DNA of 64,000 nucleotides. Source: Tardiphaga alba (GTDB lineage: Bacteria; Pseudomonadota; Alphaproteobacteria; Rhizobiales; Xanthobacteraceae). The notes below the pieces were generated by a model. It saw nothing but the letters and a program-made list of their open reading frames with translations, was not told where the DNA came from and made no database searches. Shown in pieces: positions 1 through 7,975 of the stretch; positions within the stretch are counted from its first letter, which is position 1; the number at the start of each line of letters is the position of its first letter. The translations under genes and the position numbers were made by a program. The stretch is taken from NCBI RefSeq assembly GCF_018279705.1, contig NZ_CP036498.1:4667001-4731000 (forward strand). Direction: 5' to 3'.

Positions 1-133
1 CTTCACCGACATTCGGCTCGATGGTGCAGAACGGATAGTTCGCAGCCTGTGCGGCCGCGGTTTCGGTGAGCGCATTGAACAGCGTCGATTTGCCGACATT
101 CGGCAGCCCGACGATCCCGCATTTGAATCCCAT
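1..133 (-). CDS. ychF: Redox-regulated ATPase YchF (partial, N-terminal 44 residues)
   Basis: This is the N-terminus of a YchF/OLA1-type Obg-family P-loop NTPase; the gene runs off the left edge. The first 44 residues are visible, with the G1 loop GLPNVGKS near residues 9-16 and then the conserved FNALT and YPFCTIEPN segments that follow it in this family. YchF binds the ribosome and prefers ATP. The start is the ATG at 133. It lies 9 bp downstream of pth on the same strand; a pth-ychF pair is a common bacterial arrangement, so cotranscription is likely. Confidence 0.95.
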   Translation of the reverse strand, partial: MGFKCGIVGLPNVGKSTLFNALTETAAAQAANYPFCTIEPNVGE

Positions 134-142
134 GACCCTGTC

Positions 143-766
143 CTAATTCTTCAACGGCTTCTTAGCGGAGCCGTTGTCGTCCTTCGACGTAAAACCTTTG
201 GCCTGCATCGTCAGATGCACCTTGTTCTGGAACGACGAGTCGTTACCACCGACCAGCAAGCCGACATGATCGCTCACTGCATCATTGAACGCTTCGAGCT
301 GCGCGCGTTCCGCTTTGGCGAAATCGCCCAGCACATGGTTATACACCAGCTCCTTGGCACCGGGATGTCCGATGCCGAGACGCACGCGGCGATAGTCGTT
401 GCCGACATGGGCGGAGATCGAGCGCAGGCCGTTATGCCCGGCAATGCCGCCGCCGATCTTCACGCGCACTTTGGCGAAGGGCAGTTCGAGCTCGTCGTGA
501 AACGCGGCGATGTCGCCGAGTGAAATTTTGAAGAACGAGGCTGCCTCCTGCACGGAGCGGCCGGATTCGTTCATGAAAGTCATCGGCTTCAGCAGAATGA
601 CGCGCTCGCCACCGAGCGTGCCTTCCGAGGTCTCGCCCTGAAAGCGACGGCGCCACGGTGCAAAACCGTGACGCCGCGCAATCTCGTCGAGAACCATGAA
701 CCCGATATTGTGCCGGTTGCCCTGGTATTTCGCACCAGGGTTTCCGAGGCCAACAAAGAGGCGCAT
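143..766 (-). CDS. pth: Peptidyl-tRNA hydrolase
   Basis: Pth frees tRNA from peptidyl-tRNAs that fall off the ribosome. The 207-residue protein has the usual length and motifs: GLGNPG with the conserved Asn at residue 9, NRHNIGF with catalytic His19, an Asp at residue 91 (HDELEL), and the [13 protein letters not shown] segment around 106-117. The C-terminus ends in a short Lys/Ser/Asn-rich tail. It sits between rplY (21 bp upstream) and ychF, a conserved order rplY-pth-ychF, all on the reverse strand. Confidence 0.97.
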   Translation of the reverse strand: MRLFVGLGNPGAKYQGNRHNIGFMVLDEIARRHGFAPWRRRFQGETSEGTLGGERVILLKPMTFMNESGRSVQEAASFFKISLGDIAAFHDELELPFAKVRVKIGGGIAGHNGLRSISAHVGNDYRRVRLGIGHPGAKELVYNHVLGDFAKAERAQLEAFNDAVSDHVGLLVGGNDSSFQNKVHLTMQAKGFTSKDDNGSAKKPLKN

Positions 767-787
767 GACGCGGTCTCCCGCGCTGGC

Positions 788-1477
788 TTACTTCTTCTTC
801 GCCGGAGCAGCGGCAGCAGCCGGAGCCTTGGCGCCCGCGGCCGGAGCCTTGCCACCAGCAGCAGCCGGAGCAGCAGCGGCGGCAGCGGCCGGAGCAGCTT
901 CCTCACCATAGCCCGACGGCGGCACGATGGTGACGAGCGTCAGATCGGCGTCGCGCGCGAGCGTCTTCACGCCCTTCGGCAGCTTGAGGTCGGTGATGTG
1001 GAGCGACGAACCGATATCGAGCGCGCTGACATCGACTTCCAGATACTGCGGAATGCTGTCGGCTTCAGCTTCGAGTTCGATCGTGTGGGCGACGATGTTG
1101 ATCGTGCCGCCGCGCTTCACGCCCGGAGCGGTTTCAGCGCCGTTCACGTGCAGCGGAACGTTGACGCGGATGGTCGCGCCTTCGCCGAGACGGAAGAAAT
1201 CCACGTGGATCGGGAAATCCTTGACCGGATCGAGGTGGTAGTCGCGCGGGATCACGCGGTGCTTCTGGCCATCGAGTTCGATGTTGAAAATCGTGGTCAG
1301 GAAGCGGCCGGCCTGAATGCGCAGACGCAGTTCCTTGTCATCCACCGAGATCGCCAGCGGGGGCTTGTTGTCACCATAGATCACAGCCGGGATACGGCCG
1401 GCGCGTCGCTCTGCCCGTGCGGCCCCCTTGCCGCTCACCGGACGTGCGGTCGCCTTGAATTCCTTCACGGTCGCCAT
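788..1477 (-). CDS. rplY: 50S ribosomal protein L25/general stress protein Ctc
   Basis: This is the long (CTC/TL5-type) form of bL25, which binds 5S rRNA. The N-terminal L25 domain begins MATVKEFKATAR and carries the RRAGRIPAVIYG motif; the middle is the TL5-type beta domain (residues about 95-185). The last 35 residues are almost pure Ala/Pro/Gly/Lys, a low-complexity tail common in alphaproteobacterial L25. An AGGA sequence lies 8 nt before the ATG. The gene leads the rplY-pth-ychF cluster and has a terminator-like hairpin in its leader (separate entry). Confidence 0.96.
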   Translation of the reverse strand: MATVKEFKATARPVSGKGAARAERRAGRIPAVIYGDNKPPLAISVDDKELRLRIQAGRFLTTIFNIELDGQKHRVIPRDYHLDPVKDFPIHVDFFRLGEGATIRVNVPLHVNGAETAPGVKRGGTINIVAHTIELEAEADSIPQYLEVDVSALDIGSSLHITDLKLPKGVKTLARDADLTLVTIVPPSGYGEEAAPAAAAAAAPAAAGGKAPAAGAKAPAAAAAPAKKK

Positions 1478-1497
1478 TGTCTAAGTCCTTGTTTCTG

Positions 1498-1523
1498 AAA
1501 AATTAAAGGCCGCTAGGCGGCCT
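1498..1523 (-). promoter_or_regulatory. Terminator-like hairpin in the rplY leader
   Basis: Read on the reverse strand, a 7-bp perfect GC-rich stem (AGGCCGC, loop CTA, GCGGCCT; 1507-1523) is followed by a T-rich run, TTTAATTTTT. Its end is only about 20 nt before the rplY ATG, leaving little room for a promoter between hairpin and gene. It could be a leader attenuator of rplY, or a terminator of the upstream brnTA unit overlapping the rplY promoter (TTTAAT could serve as a -10). The sequence alone does not decide. Confidence 0.5.
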
Positions 1524-1633
1524 CGTTGGTCACGCTACAGCAAGCCTCCAGGGGTGCGGGGGCTGCAGACGTGCCGGGCTTGTAGCGCCATCGAGCTGAA
1601 ATGACAAGGAAATGTCAGGCAAAAACGGCTGGA

Positions 1634-1963
1634 TCAGGCCGTCTTGCGCCTCGGACCGAGCTTGCGGGCTTTACGGAGATCGTCGTTGATTTTGGTTTGC
1701 CAGCCGGTTCCAAGCGACTTGTAGGACTCCACGACATCCGGATCGAGGCGGATCGTAACGGTGGCTTTCTTGAAGAATAGGTCAAGCGCCGGGCGACCGC
1801 GGGCGATGACTTTATCGCCGTGAGAGAAGACGGCTCTGTCGGCCACGCTATCAAGAAGTTCATCCGTCAATTCCGGAGCATCATCCGGATCGACCCAAGG
1901 CTCTTTCGCAACCTGTTCGTCAAGTGTCGAAGGCTGGGCGGTATTTGGCTGCTTCCTTGGCAT
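1634..1963 (-). CDS. brnA: BrnA family antitoxin
   Basis: A 109-residue protein with the BrnA layout: an acidic N-terminal half (EPWVDPDDAPELTDE) that would wrap the toxin, then a C-terminal ribbon-helix-helix DNA-binding part (VTIRLDPDVVESYKSLG and a WQTKINDDLRKA helix). BrnA neutralises BrnT and represses the operon. Its ATG lies inside the end of brnT, overlapping it by 44 bp in another frame, which is the usual brnT-brnA order and implies translational coupling. Confidence 0.9.
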   Translation of the reverse strand: MPRKQPNTAQPSTLDEQVAKEPWVDPDDAPELTDELLDSVADRAVFSHGDKVIARGRPALDLFFKKATVTIRLDPDVVESYKSLGTGWQTKINDDLRKARKLGPRRKTA

Positions 1964-2198
1964 GGCAAAACCTCATCGAAATGACATGACGCGCCTCGCC
2001 GCGCTGTGTCCAAACCATGAAAACCATGCGGCCGTTGAGCCAACCGACCGTGATTTCACGTTTTTCTCCGTAGTCGAAGCGATCGTCCGGAAACGTGACC
2101 TTGTCACCCGCGAACACCTTCTCCGCATCGACGGCAAAATCGATCCCTCGCTCGCCGAGCGTTTTCAAACGCTTTTGCGGATCGAAGGTGATCTTCAC
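1920..2198 (-). CDS. brnT: BrnT family toxin (RNase)
   Basis: BrnT toxins are small RelE-fold ribonucleases that arrest translation. The protein shows KITFDPQKRLKTLGERGIDF, a central R-F-D-Y-GEKRE segment, the WTQRGEARHVISMR strand and the C-terminal AKEAAKY helix typical of the family. I chose the GTG at 2198 (92 residues, VKITFDP) because family members begin at this strand. A TTG at 2234 would add 12 residues but would place a presumed operator repeat in the coding sequence. Neither start has a convincing Shine-Dalgarno sequence. The toxin gene precedes the antitoxin gene. Confidence 0.88.
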   Translation of the reverse strand: MKITFDPQKRLKTLGERGIDFAVDAEKVFAGDKVTFPDDRFDYGEKREITVGWLNGRMVFMVWTQRGEARHVISMRFCHAKEAAKYRPAFDT

Positions 2199-2205
2199 GG
2201 ATATA

Positions 2206-2256
2206 AACGTAAATACATAAATGACCCCCGTCAAGGGTTAACGTATTTACATAAAT
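2206..2256 (-). promoter_or_regulatory. Twin operator-like repeats at the brnTA promoter
   Basis: A 17-bp sequence occurs twice in direct orientation on the + strand: aacgtaaatacataaat (2206-2222) and aacgtatttacataaat (2240-2256), differing at two bases and starting 34 bp apart, about three helical turns. On the reverse strand a TTGACG at 2234-2229 lies between them and could be a -35. The AT-rich repeats contrast with the GC-rich surroundings. By analogy with other ribbon-helix-helix antitoxins these are likely BrnA or BrnAT binding sites; that is inference. Confidence 0.6.
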
Positions 2257-2284
2257 AGGCGGCGATCGCCCCCCCTAGCGCTGA

Positions 2285-2533
2285 TCAGCCGAGCTTCGCC
2301 TCCAGCGCCGCGATCCGGGCCTTCAGCGTCTCATTCTCCTCGCGGGCGAGACGGGCCATGTCCTTCACGGCCTCGAATTCCTCACGCTTCACCAGATCGA
2401 GGTCGCGCAGGATCTTTTCGGCCTGGGTGCGGACGACCGTATCCATCTCGCGCTTGACGCCCTGGGCGGCGCCGGCGGCTTCGTTCATCAAGCGGCCGAT
2501 CTCGTCGAATAACCGATTGTTGGTCTGGGTCAT
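2285..2533 (-). CDS. ubiK: Accessory factor UbiK (BMFP/YqiC family)
   Basis: An 82-residue protein that is almost entirely helical, with an N-terminal amphipathic stretch (NRLFDEIGRLMNEAAGAAQG) and a C-terminal coiled coil ending EENETLKARIAALEAKLG. This is the BMFP/YqiC family, trimeric lipid-interacting proteins; the E. coli member UbiK assists the soluble ubiquinone biosynthesis complex. The gene is divergent from lgt with about 180 bp between them, so both promoters must lie in that gap. Confidence 0.88.
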   Translation of the reverse strand: MTQTNNRLFDEIGRLMNEAAGAAQGVKREMDTVVRTQAEKILRDLDLVKREEFEAVKDMARLAREENETLKARIAALEAKLG

Positions 2534-2710
2534 GGCAAGAACTCCGGTCGGATAAACTCAAAAGCCGCGTTACACGGCGCGGCGAACAATGGCGATCCCG
2601 TCCATTTAGTTCAAGCCGCGCCCGGCTTCCACAGTCACAAACGCGAATATCCCTTAATTCGTCATGGCCTTGTGCTTTACTGCACCCATTGGGAGCCGTA
2701 AGCCCACGCC

Positions 2711-3556
2711 ATGCCATTTCTCGCGATCGACTTCCCCGCCTTCAATCCCGTCGCCGTTGCGATCGGCCCGATCGTCATTCGCTGGTATGCGCTGGCCTAT
2801 ATCGCCGGCATCGTGATCGGCTGGGTCTATGCCCGCGCGCTGATCAAGCGCGAAAAGCTCTGGGGCGGCCCGGCACCGGTCTCGCTGATCCAGTTCGACG
2901 ACTTCATCCTCTGGGTGACGCTGGGCATCATCATCGGCGGCCGCACCGGTGAGGTGCTGTTCTGGAATTTCCCTTATTACGCCGCGCATCCCTGGGAAAT
3001 CTTCCAGCTCTGGAATGGCGGCATGTCGTTCCATGGCGGCTATCTCGGCTGCGTCGTTGCAGTCATGGCCTTTGCCTGGGCGAACCGCATCTCGATCCTG
3101 TCGCTCGGCGACCTCACTTGCGCCGTCGCGCCCATCGGCATCTTTCTCGGTCGCGTCGCCAATTTCATCAATGGTGAGCTCTGGGGCCGCGTCACCGATG
3201 CCAGCGTGCCGTGGGCCGTTATCTTTCCGCACGCGGGACCGCAGCCGCGCCATCCGAGCCAGCTTTACGAAGCGGGCCTCGAAGGCTTGCTGCTCTTCAT
3301 CGTCCTCGCCGTCATGGTCCGCATGGGCGCCCTGAAGCGCCCCGGCCTGATCCTGGGCGCCTTCACCATTGTCTATGGTTGCGCGCGTATCGTCGGCGAA
3401 CTGTTCCGCGAACCCGACGCGCCGACCGGCTTCGTCATCGGCCAGATCACCATGGGCCAATTGCTGTCGGTGCCGATGATTGCTGTCGGCCTCGTGCTCA
3501 TCATACGTGCATGGCGCCAGCCGGACCGCACCGAACTCAATCCGGGTAAGGCCTGA
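2711..3556 (+). CDS. lgt: Prolipoprotein diacylglyceryl transferase
   Basis: Lgt transfers diacylglycerol from phosphatidylglycerol to the lipobox Cys of prolipoproteins in the inner membrane, the first step of lipoprotein maturation. The 281-residue protein has the expected seven membrane segments, the HGGYLG motif, the Lgt signature around [14 protein letters not shown], and a late Arg-containing loop ([10 protein letters not shown]). It starts [13 protein letters not shown], as in relatives. It ends 2 bp before midA, making lgt-midA-pgeF an operon. lspA, the next enzyme in the pathway, is at 39.9 kb. Confidence 0.96.
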   Translation: MPFLAIDFPAFNPVAVAIGPIVIRWYALAYIAGIVIGWVYARALIKREKLWGGPAPVSLIQFDDFILWVTLGIIIGGRTGEVLFWNFPYYAAHPWEIFQLWNGGMSFHGGYLGCVVAVMAFAWANRISILSLGDLTCAVAPIGIFLGRVANFINGELWGRVTDASVPWAVIFPHAGPQPRHPSQLYEAGLEGLLLFIVLAVMVRMGALKRPGLILGAFTIVYGCARIVGELFREPDAPTGFVIGQITMGQLLSVPMIAVGLVLIIRAWRQPDRTELNPGKA

Positions 3557-3558
3557 CC

Positions 3559-4676
3559 GTGACCGATCAAACATCGCCGCTGCTCGACGAGATCAAGCGC
3601 CTGATCCGCGCCACCGGCCCGATGCCTGTGTGGCGCTACATGGAGCTGTGCCTGACGCATCCGCGTTACGGCTACTATATCTCGCGCGATCCGCTCGGCC
3701 GCGAGGGAGATTTTACGACCTCTCCCGAAGTCAGCCAGATGTTCGGCGAGCTGCTGGGCCTGTGGGCGGCGTCGGTGTGGCGCGCCATGGATTCGCCAGC
3801 GGTCCTGCATCTCATCGAACTTGGGCCCGGCCGCGGCACCATGATGGCCGACGCGCTGCGCGCCATGCGCGTGTTACCGGACTTGTATCAGGCGCTGCAG
3901 GTTCATCTGGTCGAGATCAATCCGGTGCTGCGCGAGAAGCAGAAAGCCGCATTGCCCGGATTGCGCAGCCTGAACTGGCACAACAGCATCACGGAGGTGC
4001 CGGCCGGCCCCTCGGTGATTTTCGCCAACGAATATTTCGATGTGCTGCCGATCCACCAGGCGATCAAGCGCGATGGCGGATGGCATGAACGCACCGTGGA
4101 TATCGGCGCTGACGACCGGTTGATCTTCGGTGCCTCCGCCGATCCTATCCCCCGCTTCGAACTCCTCCTGCCCCCGTGGTGCGGGCCGCACCGACGGGCG
4201 CCATTTTCGAATGGCGCCCGGACAGCGAAGTCATGACCATAGCGCGCCGTGTCCGCGATCAGGGCGGTGCGGCCGTCGTCATCGATTACGGTCATATGCG
4301 CAGCGACGCCGGCGACACCCTGCAGGCCATCGCCCAACACAGCTATACAGACCCGCTGAAAAATCCCGGCCAGGCCGACCTCACGGCGCATGTGGATTTT
4401 CAGGCGCTCGGACATGCGGCGGAAGATGTCGGCGCGCGCGTGCATGGCCCGATCACGCAGGGCGAATTCCTCAAACGCCTGGGCATCGAAACGCGCGCCA
4501 TCACGCTGATGTCTAAGGCCACTCCCGAAATGTCGGAGACCGTATCCGGTGCGCTGAAGCGCCTGATCGATAGCGGTCGCGGCGGCATGGGATCGATGTT
4601 CAAGGTGATTGGCATTTCAGACCCCAAGATCGCGTCACTGGTGGCGCTCGATGTTGCACGGGAGATGCCAAAATGA
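3559..4676 (+). pseudogene. MidA/NDUFAF7-type SAM methyltransferase, frameshifted
   Basis: Two overlapping frames together make one class I SAM-dependent methyltransferase of the MidA/NDUFAF7 (DUF185) family, which methylates an arginine of a complex I subunit in mitochondria. The first frame (3559-4236) carries the MPVWRYMELCLTHPRYGYY start, the SAM loop ELGPGRGT and FANEYFDVLP. It then turns into an unrelated tail (PPWCGPHRR). The family sequence resumes in another frame (RAAPTGAIFEWRPD to the stop at 4676). One extra C in the run at 4171-4175 would restore a 372-residue protein. Either a sequencing indel or a real mutation. It sits between lgt and pgeF, overlapping pgeF by 4 bp. Confidence 0.9.
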
Positions 4677-5443
4677 AGACGTTTACATCTCCCCTTCTTG
4701 CAGGTCTACCCGGCCTGCGGCACGCCTTCTTCACCCGCGACGGCGGCGTATCGAAGGGCATCTATGCCGGCCTCAATGGCGGCCTCGGCTCCAATGACGA
4801 ACGTGCAGACGTCATTGAAAACCGCCGCCGCATGGCGGACGCCATGGGTGTCGCGCCGAACTGTTTCCTGACCGCCTATCAAATCCATTCACCCGACGTG
4901 GCCGTGGTGACGACGCCACAGGATGGCGACGAGCGACCGCATGTGGATGCGCTTGTGACCGCGACCCCCGGCCTTGCGCTCGGCGTAACGACAGCGGATT
5001 GCGGGCCGATCCTGTTTGCCGATCCGAAGGCGCGGGTGATCGGTACGGCGCATGCCGGCTGGAAAGGCGCTTTCACCGGCGTGCTCGAAAACACGATCGC
5101 CGAGATGGAAAAACTTGGCGCCCACCGCGCCGATATCGTGGTCGCGATCGGCCCTCTGATCCGGCAGCCGAGCTATGAGGTCGGCGCCGAATTCGTGACC
5201 CGCTTCACGGAGGCTGATCCCTCATTCGCGCGCTTCTTCCTGCCTTCGGCGCGCGCAGGGCACGCGATGTTCGATCTCGCCGGCTTCATCCGCATGCGGC
5301 TGGAGCGTGCCGGCATCACCGCCATCGACGACACCGGCATCGACACCTATCCCGATGAGAACCTGTTCAGCTATCGGCGCACGGTCCATCGCAACGAAGG
5401 CGACTATGGTCGCCAGATTCACGCCATCGTGCTCGCGCATTAA
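4673..5443 (+). CDS. pgeF: Peptidoglycan editing factor PgeF (laccase-domain, YfiH family)
   Basis: A 256-residue protein of the Cu-oxidase_4/YfiH family. E. coli PgeF removes wrongly incorporated L-Ser from UDP-MurNAc precursors; older annotations call the family polyphenol oxidase. Visible family motifs are FFTRDGGVSKGIYAGLN at the N-terminus, the metal-site segments TADCGPILFAD and GTAHAGWKG, and FSYRRTVHRNEGDYGRQ near the end. The ATG overlaps the end of midA (ATGA), so translation is probably coupled. Confidence 0.93.
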   Translation: MKTFTSPLLAGLPGLRHAFFTRDGGVSKGIYAGLNGGLGSNDERADVIENRRRMADAMGVAPNCFLTAYQIHSPDVAVVTTPQDGDERPHVDALVTATPGLALGVTTADCGPILFADPKARVIGTAHAGWKGAFTGVLENTIAEMEKLGAHRADIVVAIGPLIRQPSYEVGAEFVTRFTEADPSFARFFLPSARAGHAMFDLAGFIRMRLERAGITAIDDTGIDTYPDENLFSYRRTVHRNEGDYGRQIHAIVLAH

Positions 5444-5480
5444 CCATGCCGGGCATCCGCCAAACGAGCTAACTGCTTAC

Positions 5481-5498
5481 AATTTAAGTTAAATTTTA
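5481..5498. promoter_or_regulatory. AT-rich palindrome, near-match to a CtrA box
   Basis: The 185-bp gap between pgeF and the lipoprotein gene contains a perfect palindrome AATTTAA-g-TTAAATT (5481-5495). Within it, TTAA at 5484 followed by seven bases and TTTA gives seven of eight matches to the CtrA consensus TTAA-N7-TTAA. It lies about 130 bp upstream of the lipoprotein start. A second pair, TTAA-N6-TTAA at 5558-5571, has the wrong spacing. Confidence 0.3.
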
Positions 5499-5628
5499 CG
5501 AATTTCGACATTCCGCCAGTCACCTTGGTAAGATCTGCGGCGGTCGCGCCCTAGACCTTAACGCATTTTAACGATATCGCTCCTGTGTCCGGTAGCACAC
5601 GTCGCTGCCGCCCCACGGACGACAGCGC

Positions 5629-6240
5629 ATGCGATTTCCTGCCGTTTCTGCCTCCCGAACCAAGCCGCTTGCCGCAGCTTTGCTGCTCAGCGTGACGCTC
5701 GGTCTCGGTGGCTGCATGAGCACGCAGGGCGGCGGCGGGCCGATGAACGCCCAGGCCAGCATGAATACCGGCAGCGGTCCGACCGTTACCTTCGAATCCA
5801 TCGATGGCCCGCCGCCGCAGGTCTTCGAGCGCATGGTCAATCTGCTCGACAGCGAAGCGCGCTTGCGCAATCTGCCGGTGGTATCCCGCAAGGACAGCGC
5901 CGCCTTCCGCGTGCGCAGCTATCTCTCAGCCCAAGTCCGCGGCCATAACACCTCCATCGCCTGGGTCTGGGACGTCTATGATCGCGACCAGAACCGCGCC
6001 TTCCGCCTCAGCGGCGAAGAGCAGACCGGCAAAGGCAGCCGCGACGCGTGGGCCACCGCAGACGACCTCACTCTGCGCCGGATTGCACAAGCCGGCCTGA
6101 CCGGCCTTAGCGGTGTCGTCAACGGCTCAGCGCCTGTCGAGAGCGCTCCGGAACCAGCCCCGGCCTCGCGCGGCGGCCCGGCGATTGCGAGCGCGGACGA
6201 GGCTCCGATCCAGGCGACCGCATTCGCCGATGCCCGCTGA
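5629..6240 (+). CDS. Putative lipoprotein, function unknown
   Basis: A 203-residue protein with a lipoprotein signal peptide: basic start, hydrophobic AAALLLSVTLGLGG and a lipobox LGGC with Cys at about residue 29. The mature part starts with a Gly/Ser/Met-rich linker, then a folded domain of about 100 residues (TVTFESIDGPPPQVFERMVNLLDSEA through SYLSAQV and SIAWVWDVYDRDQNRAFRLSGEE), and ends in a Pro/Ala-rich tail. I do not recognise a named domain. Similar lipoproteins occur next to prs in this bacterial group. The +2 residue is Met, so outer-membrane sorting is plausible. Confidence 0.82.
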   Translation: MRFPAVSASRTKPLAAALLLSVTLGLGGCMSTQGGGGPMNAQASMNTGSGPTVTFESIDGPPPQVFERMVNLLDSEARLRNLPVVSRKDSAAFRVRSYLSAQVRGHNTSIAWVWDVYDRDQNRAFRLSGEEQTGKGSRDAWATADDLTLRRIAQAGLTGLSGVVNGSAPVESAPEPAPASRGGPAIASADEAPIQATAFADAR

Positions 6241-6404
6241 TTTCAGATCGCGTTAAGCAGACCCGATTTTGCGCAGGAAAACCGTCATCTGCGGGTTGCA
6301 AACGATGACATGCCCTTGATATCACCTCGCTCAGCTAGACCAGTTCTTGTGGGTAACCCGATATGCTGAACGTTGTATCCACCAAACCGCGGGGAGACGC
6401 GTCG

Positions 6405-7358
6405 ATGTCGGGCAAAAATGGATCCATCAAGCTCGTCGCCGGCAATTCCAATCCGATCCTCGCCAAGGAGATCGCCGACTGGCTGAAGCTCTCGCTGACC
6501 AAAGCCAGCGTGCGCCGCTTCGCCGATATGGAGATCTTCGTCGAGATCCAGGAAAATGTCCGCGGCTCCGACGTGTTCATCATTCAGTCGACGTCGTTTC
6601 CGACCAACGACCATTTGATGGAATTGCTGATCATGACCGATGCGCTGCGCCGCGCGTCGGCACGCCGCATCACCGCGGTGATCCCCTACTTCGGCTATGC
6701 ACGACAGGACCGAAAAGTAGGCTCGCGCTCGCCGATCTCGGCCAAACTGGTGGCCAACATGATCACCCATGCAGGCGTCGATCGCGTCCTGACGCTCGAC
6801 CTGCATGCCGGCCAGATCCAAGGCTTCTTCGATATCCCGACCGACAATCTCTATGCCGCCCCCGTGATGGTGCGCGACATCAAGGAGAAGTTCGACCTCT
6901 CCAAGGTGATGGTGGTGTCGCCGGACGTCGGCGGCGTGGCGCGCGCCCGCGGCCTTGCCAAGCGCATCAACACGCCGCTCGCCATCGTCGATAAGCGCCG
7001 CGAACGCGCCGGTGAATCCGAAGTGATGAACGTGATCGGCGACGTGGCCGGCTATACCTGCATTCTCATCGACGACATCGTCGATTCCGGCGGCACCTTG
7101 GTCAACGCAGCGGATGCGCTGCTCAAGAATGGCGCCACGGATGTCTACGCTTACCTCACCCACGGCGTGCTGTCCGGCGGCGCTGCTGCCCGCATCGGCG
7201 GATCGCGCCTGAAGGAACTGGTGATCACGGATTCGATCCAGCCGACCGACGCTGTCATCAACACGCCGAACATCCGCACCCTGTCCATCGCCTCGCTGAT
7301 CGGCGAAGCGATCGATCGCACGGCGGCCGAAGAATCGGTGTCGAGCCTGTTCGATTAA
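6405..7358 (+). CDS. prs: Ribose-phosphate pyrophosphokinase
   Basis: Prs makes PRPP from ribose 5-phosphate and ATP for purine, pyrimidine, His, Trp and NAD synthesis. The protein is a complete class I enzyme: [19 protein letters not shown] start, catalytic flexible loop [32 protein letters not shown] and the PRPP-binding loop [13 protein letters not shown] chose the ATG at 6405 (317 residues) because GGGGAGA lies 7 nt upstream and family members begin here. An in-frame ATG at 6363 would add 14 residues without a ribosome site. A palindromic repeat follows directly. Confidence 0.96.
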   Translation: MSGKNGSIKLVAGNSNPILAKEIADWLKLSLTKASVRRFADMEIFVEIQENVRGSDVFIIQSTSFPTNDHLMELLIMTDALRRASARRITAVIPYFGYARQDRKVGSRSPISAKLVANMITHAGVDRVLTLDLHAGQIQGFFDIPTDNLYAAPVMVRDIKEKFDLSKVMVVSPDVGGVARARGLAKRINTPLAIVDKRRERAGESEVMNVIGDVAGYTCILIDDIVDSGGTLVNAADALLKNGATDVYAYLTHGVLSGGAAARIGGSRLKELVITDSIQPTDAVINTPNIRTLSIASLIGEAIDRTAAEESVSSLFD

Positions 7359-7368
7359 GACGCGCCCT

Positions 7369-7458
7369 GTAGCCCGGATGGAGCGAAGCGTAATCCGGGG
7401 ACCGGCGTTTCAACAATCTCTATAGTCCCTGGATTGCGCTTCGCTCCATCCAGGCTAC
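7369..7458. repeat. Type A palindromic intergenic repeat, copy 1
   Basis: An approximately 90-bp inverted repeat with arms GTAGCCCGGATGGAGCG... and ...CGCTCCATCCAGGCTAC around a short variable centre. It lies between prs and the convergent ribH2, where it could fold into a long hairpin and act as a bidirectional terminator. Other copies are near 9337, 14705, 16221, 24301 and 61044, with a diverged one at 54656. Confidence 0.85.
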
Positions 7459-7471
7459 GGACTACAACTTC

Positions 7472-7975
7472 CTACACAATCCCCGCCGCCACCTGACCGC
7501 GCAGCCGCTCGAGGCTGAGCAGCGTCTCTGCGCAAGCTGCCGCGACCTCAATCCCCTTCTGGGCAAAATGCTGGCGGAAGAATGCTGCCGCTTCATCGGT
7601 GTCGCGAAATTCATCGGGCGCCACCACGGCGGAGAACACCGGAATCTCGGTGCGGAGCTGCACATCCATCAGCGCGCGGATCACCGTATCCGCCACGAAG
7701 CTGTGCACGCCGTGATCGACGACGAGTCCTGCCGCCACGATCGCCGTATATCGCCGCGTCTTTGCCAGCACCTGCACATGCAGTGGAATTTCGAACGAGC
7801 CCGGCACCTCGAACAGATCGACCTGCGAGGGATCGACATGGCGCGCCGAGATCTCGGTACGGAACGTTTCCCAGCATGGCGCGACAATGTCCCGATGCCA
7901 GGACGACTGCACGAAAGCCACGCGCTGCGGCCTGGCGAATGGCGGATGACTGACGGGAACGGATGGCTCGGTCAT
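7472..7975 (-). CDS. ribH2: 6,7-dimethyl-8-ribityllumazine synthase (type II)
   Basis: Lumazine synthase joins 5-amino-6-ribitylaminouracil and 3,4-dihydroxy-2-butanone 4-phosphate in the penultimate step of riboflavin synthesis. The 167-residue form shows FVQSSWHRDIV, the substrate-site VPGSFEIPLHV (Ser60-Phe-Glu) and VVDHGVHSFVADTVI with His88. The VDHG form and the following DVQLRTEIPVFSAVVAP segment are those of type II (RibH2) decameric enzymes known from Brucella and Mesorhizobium rather than icosahedral RibH1. I chose the ATG at 7975, preceded by GGAAA; an ATG at 7990 is possible. No FMN riboswitch was seen upstream. Confidence 0.92.
   Translation of the reverse strand: MTEPSVPVSHPPFARPQRVAFVQSSWHRDIVAPCWETFRTEISARHVDPSQVDLFEVPGSFEIPLHVQVLAKTRRYTAIVAAGLVVDHGVHSFVADTVIRALMDVQLRTEIPVFSAVVAPDEFRDTDEAAAFFRQHFAQKGIEVAAACAETLLSLERLRGQVAAGIV

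Noticed and set aside
1602..1617. TGACA-AGGAAA-TGTCA inverted repeat after brnA
   Set aside because: Short 5-bp arms, no T run on either strand; chance is likely.
5558..5571. CtrA box TTAACGCATTTTAA
   Set aside because: The two TTAA halves are six rather than seven bases apart.
6363..6404. Upstream ATG for prs
   Set aside because: No ribosome site, while GGGGAGA fits the ATG at 6405, where family members begin.
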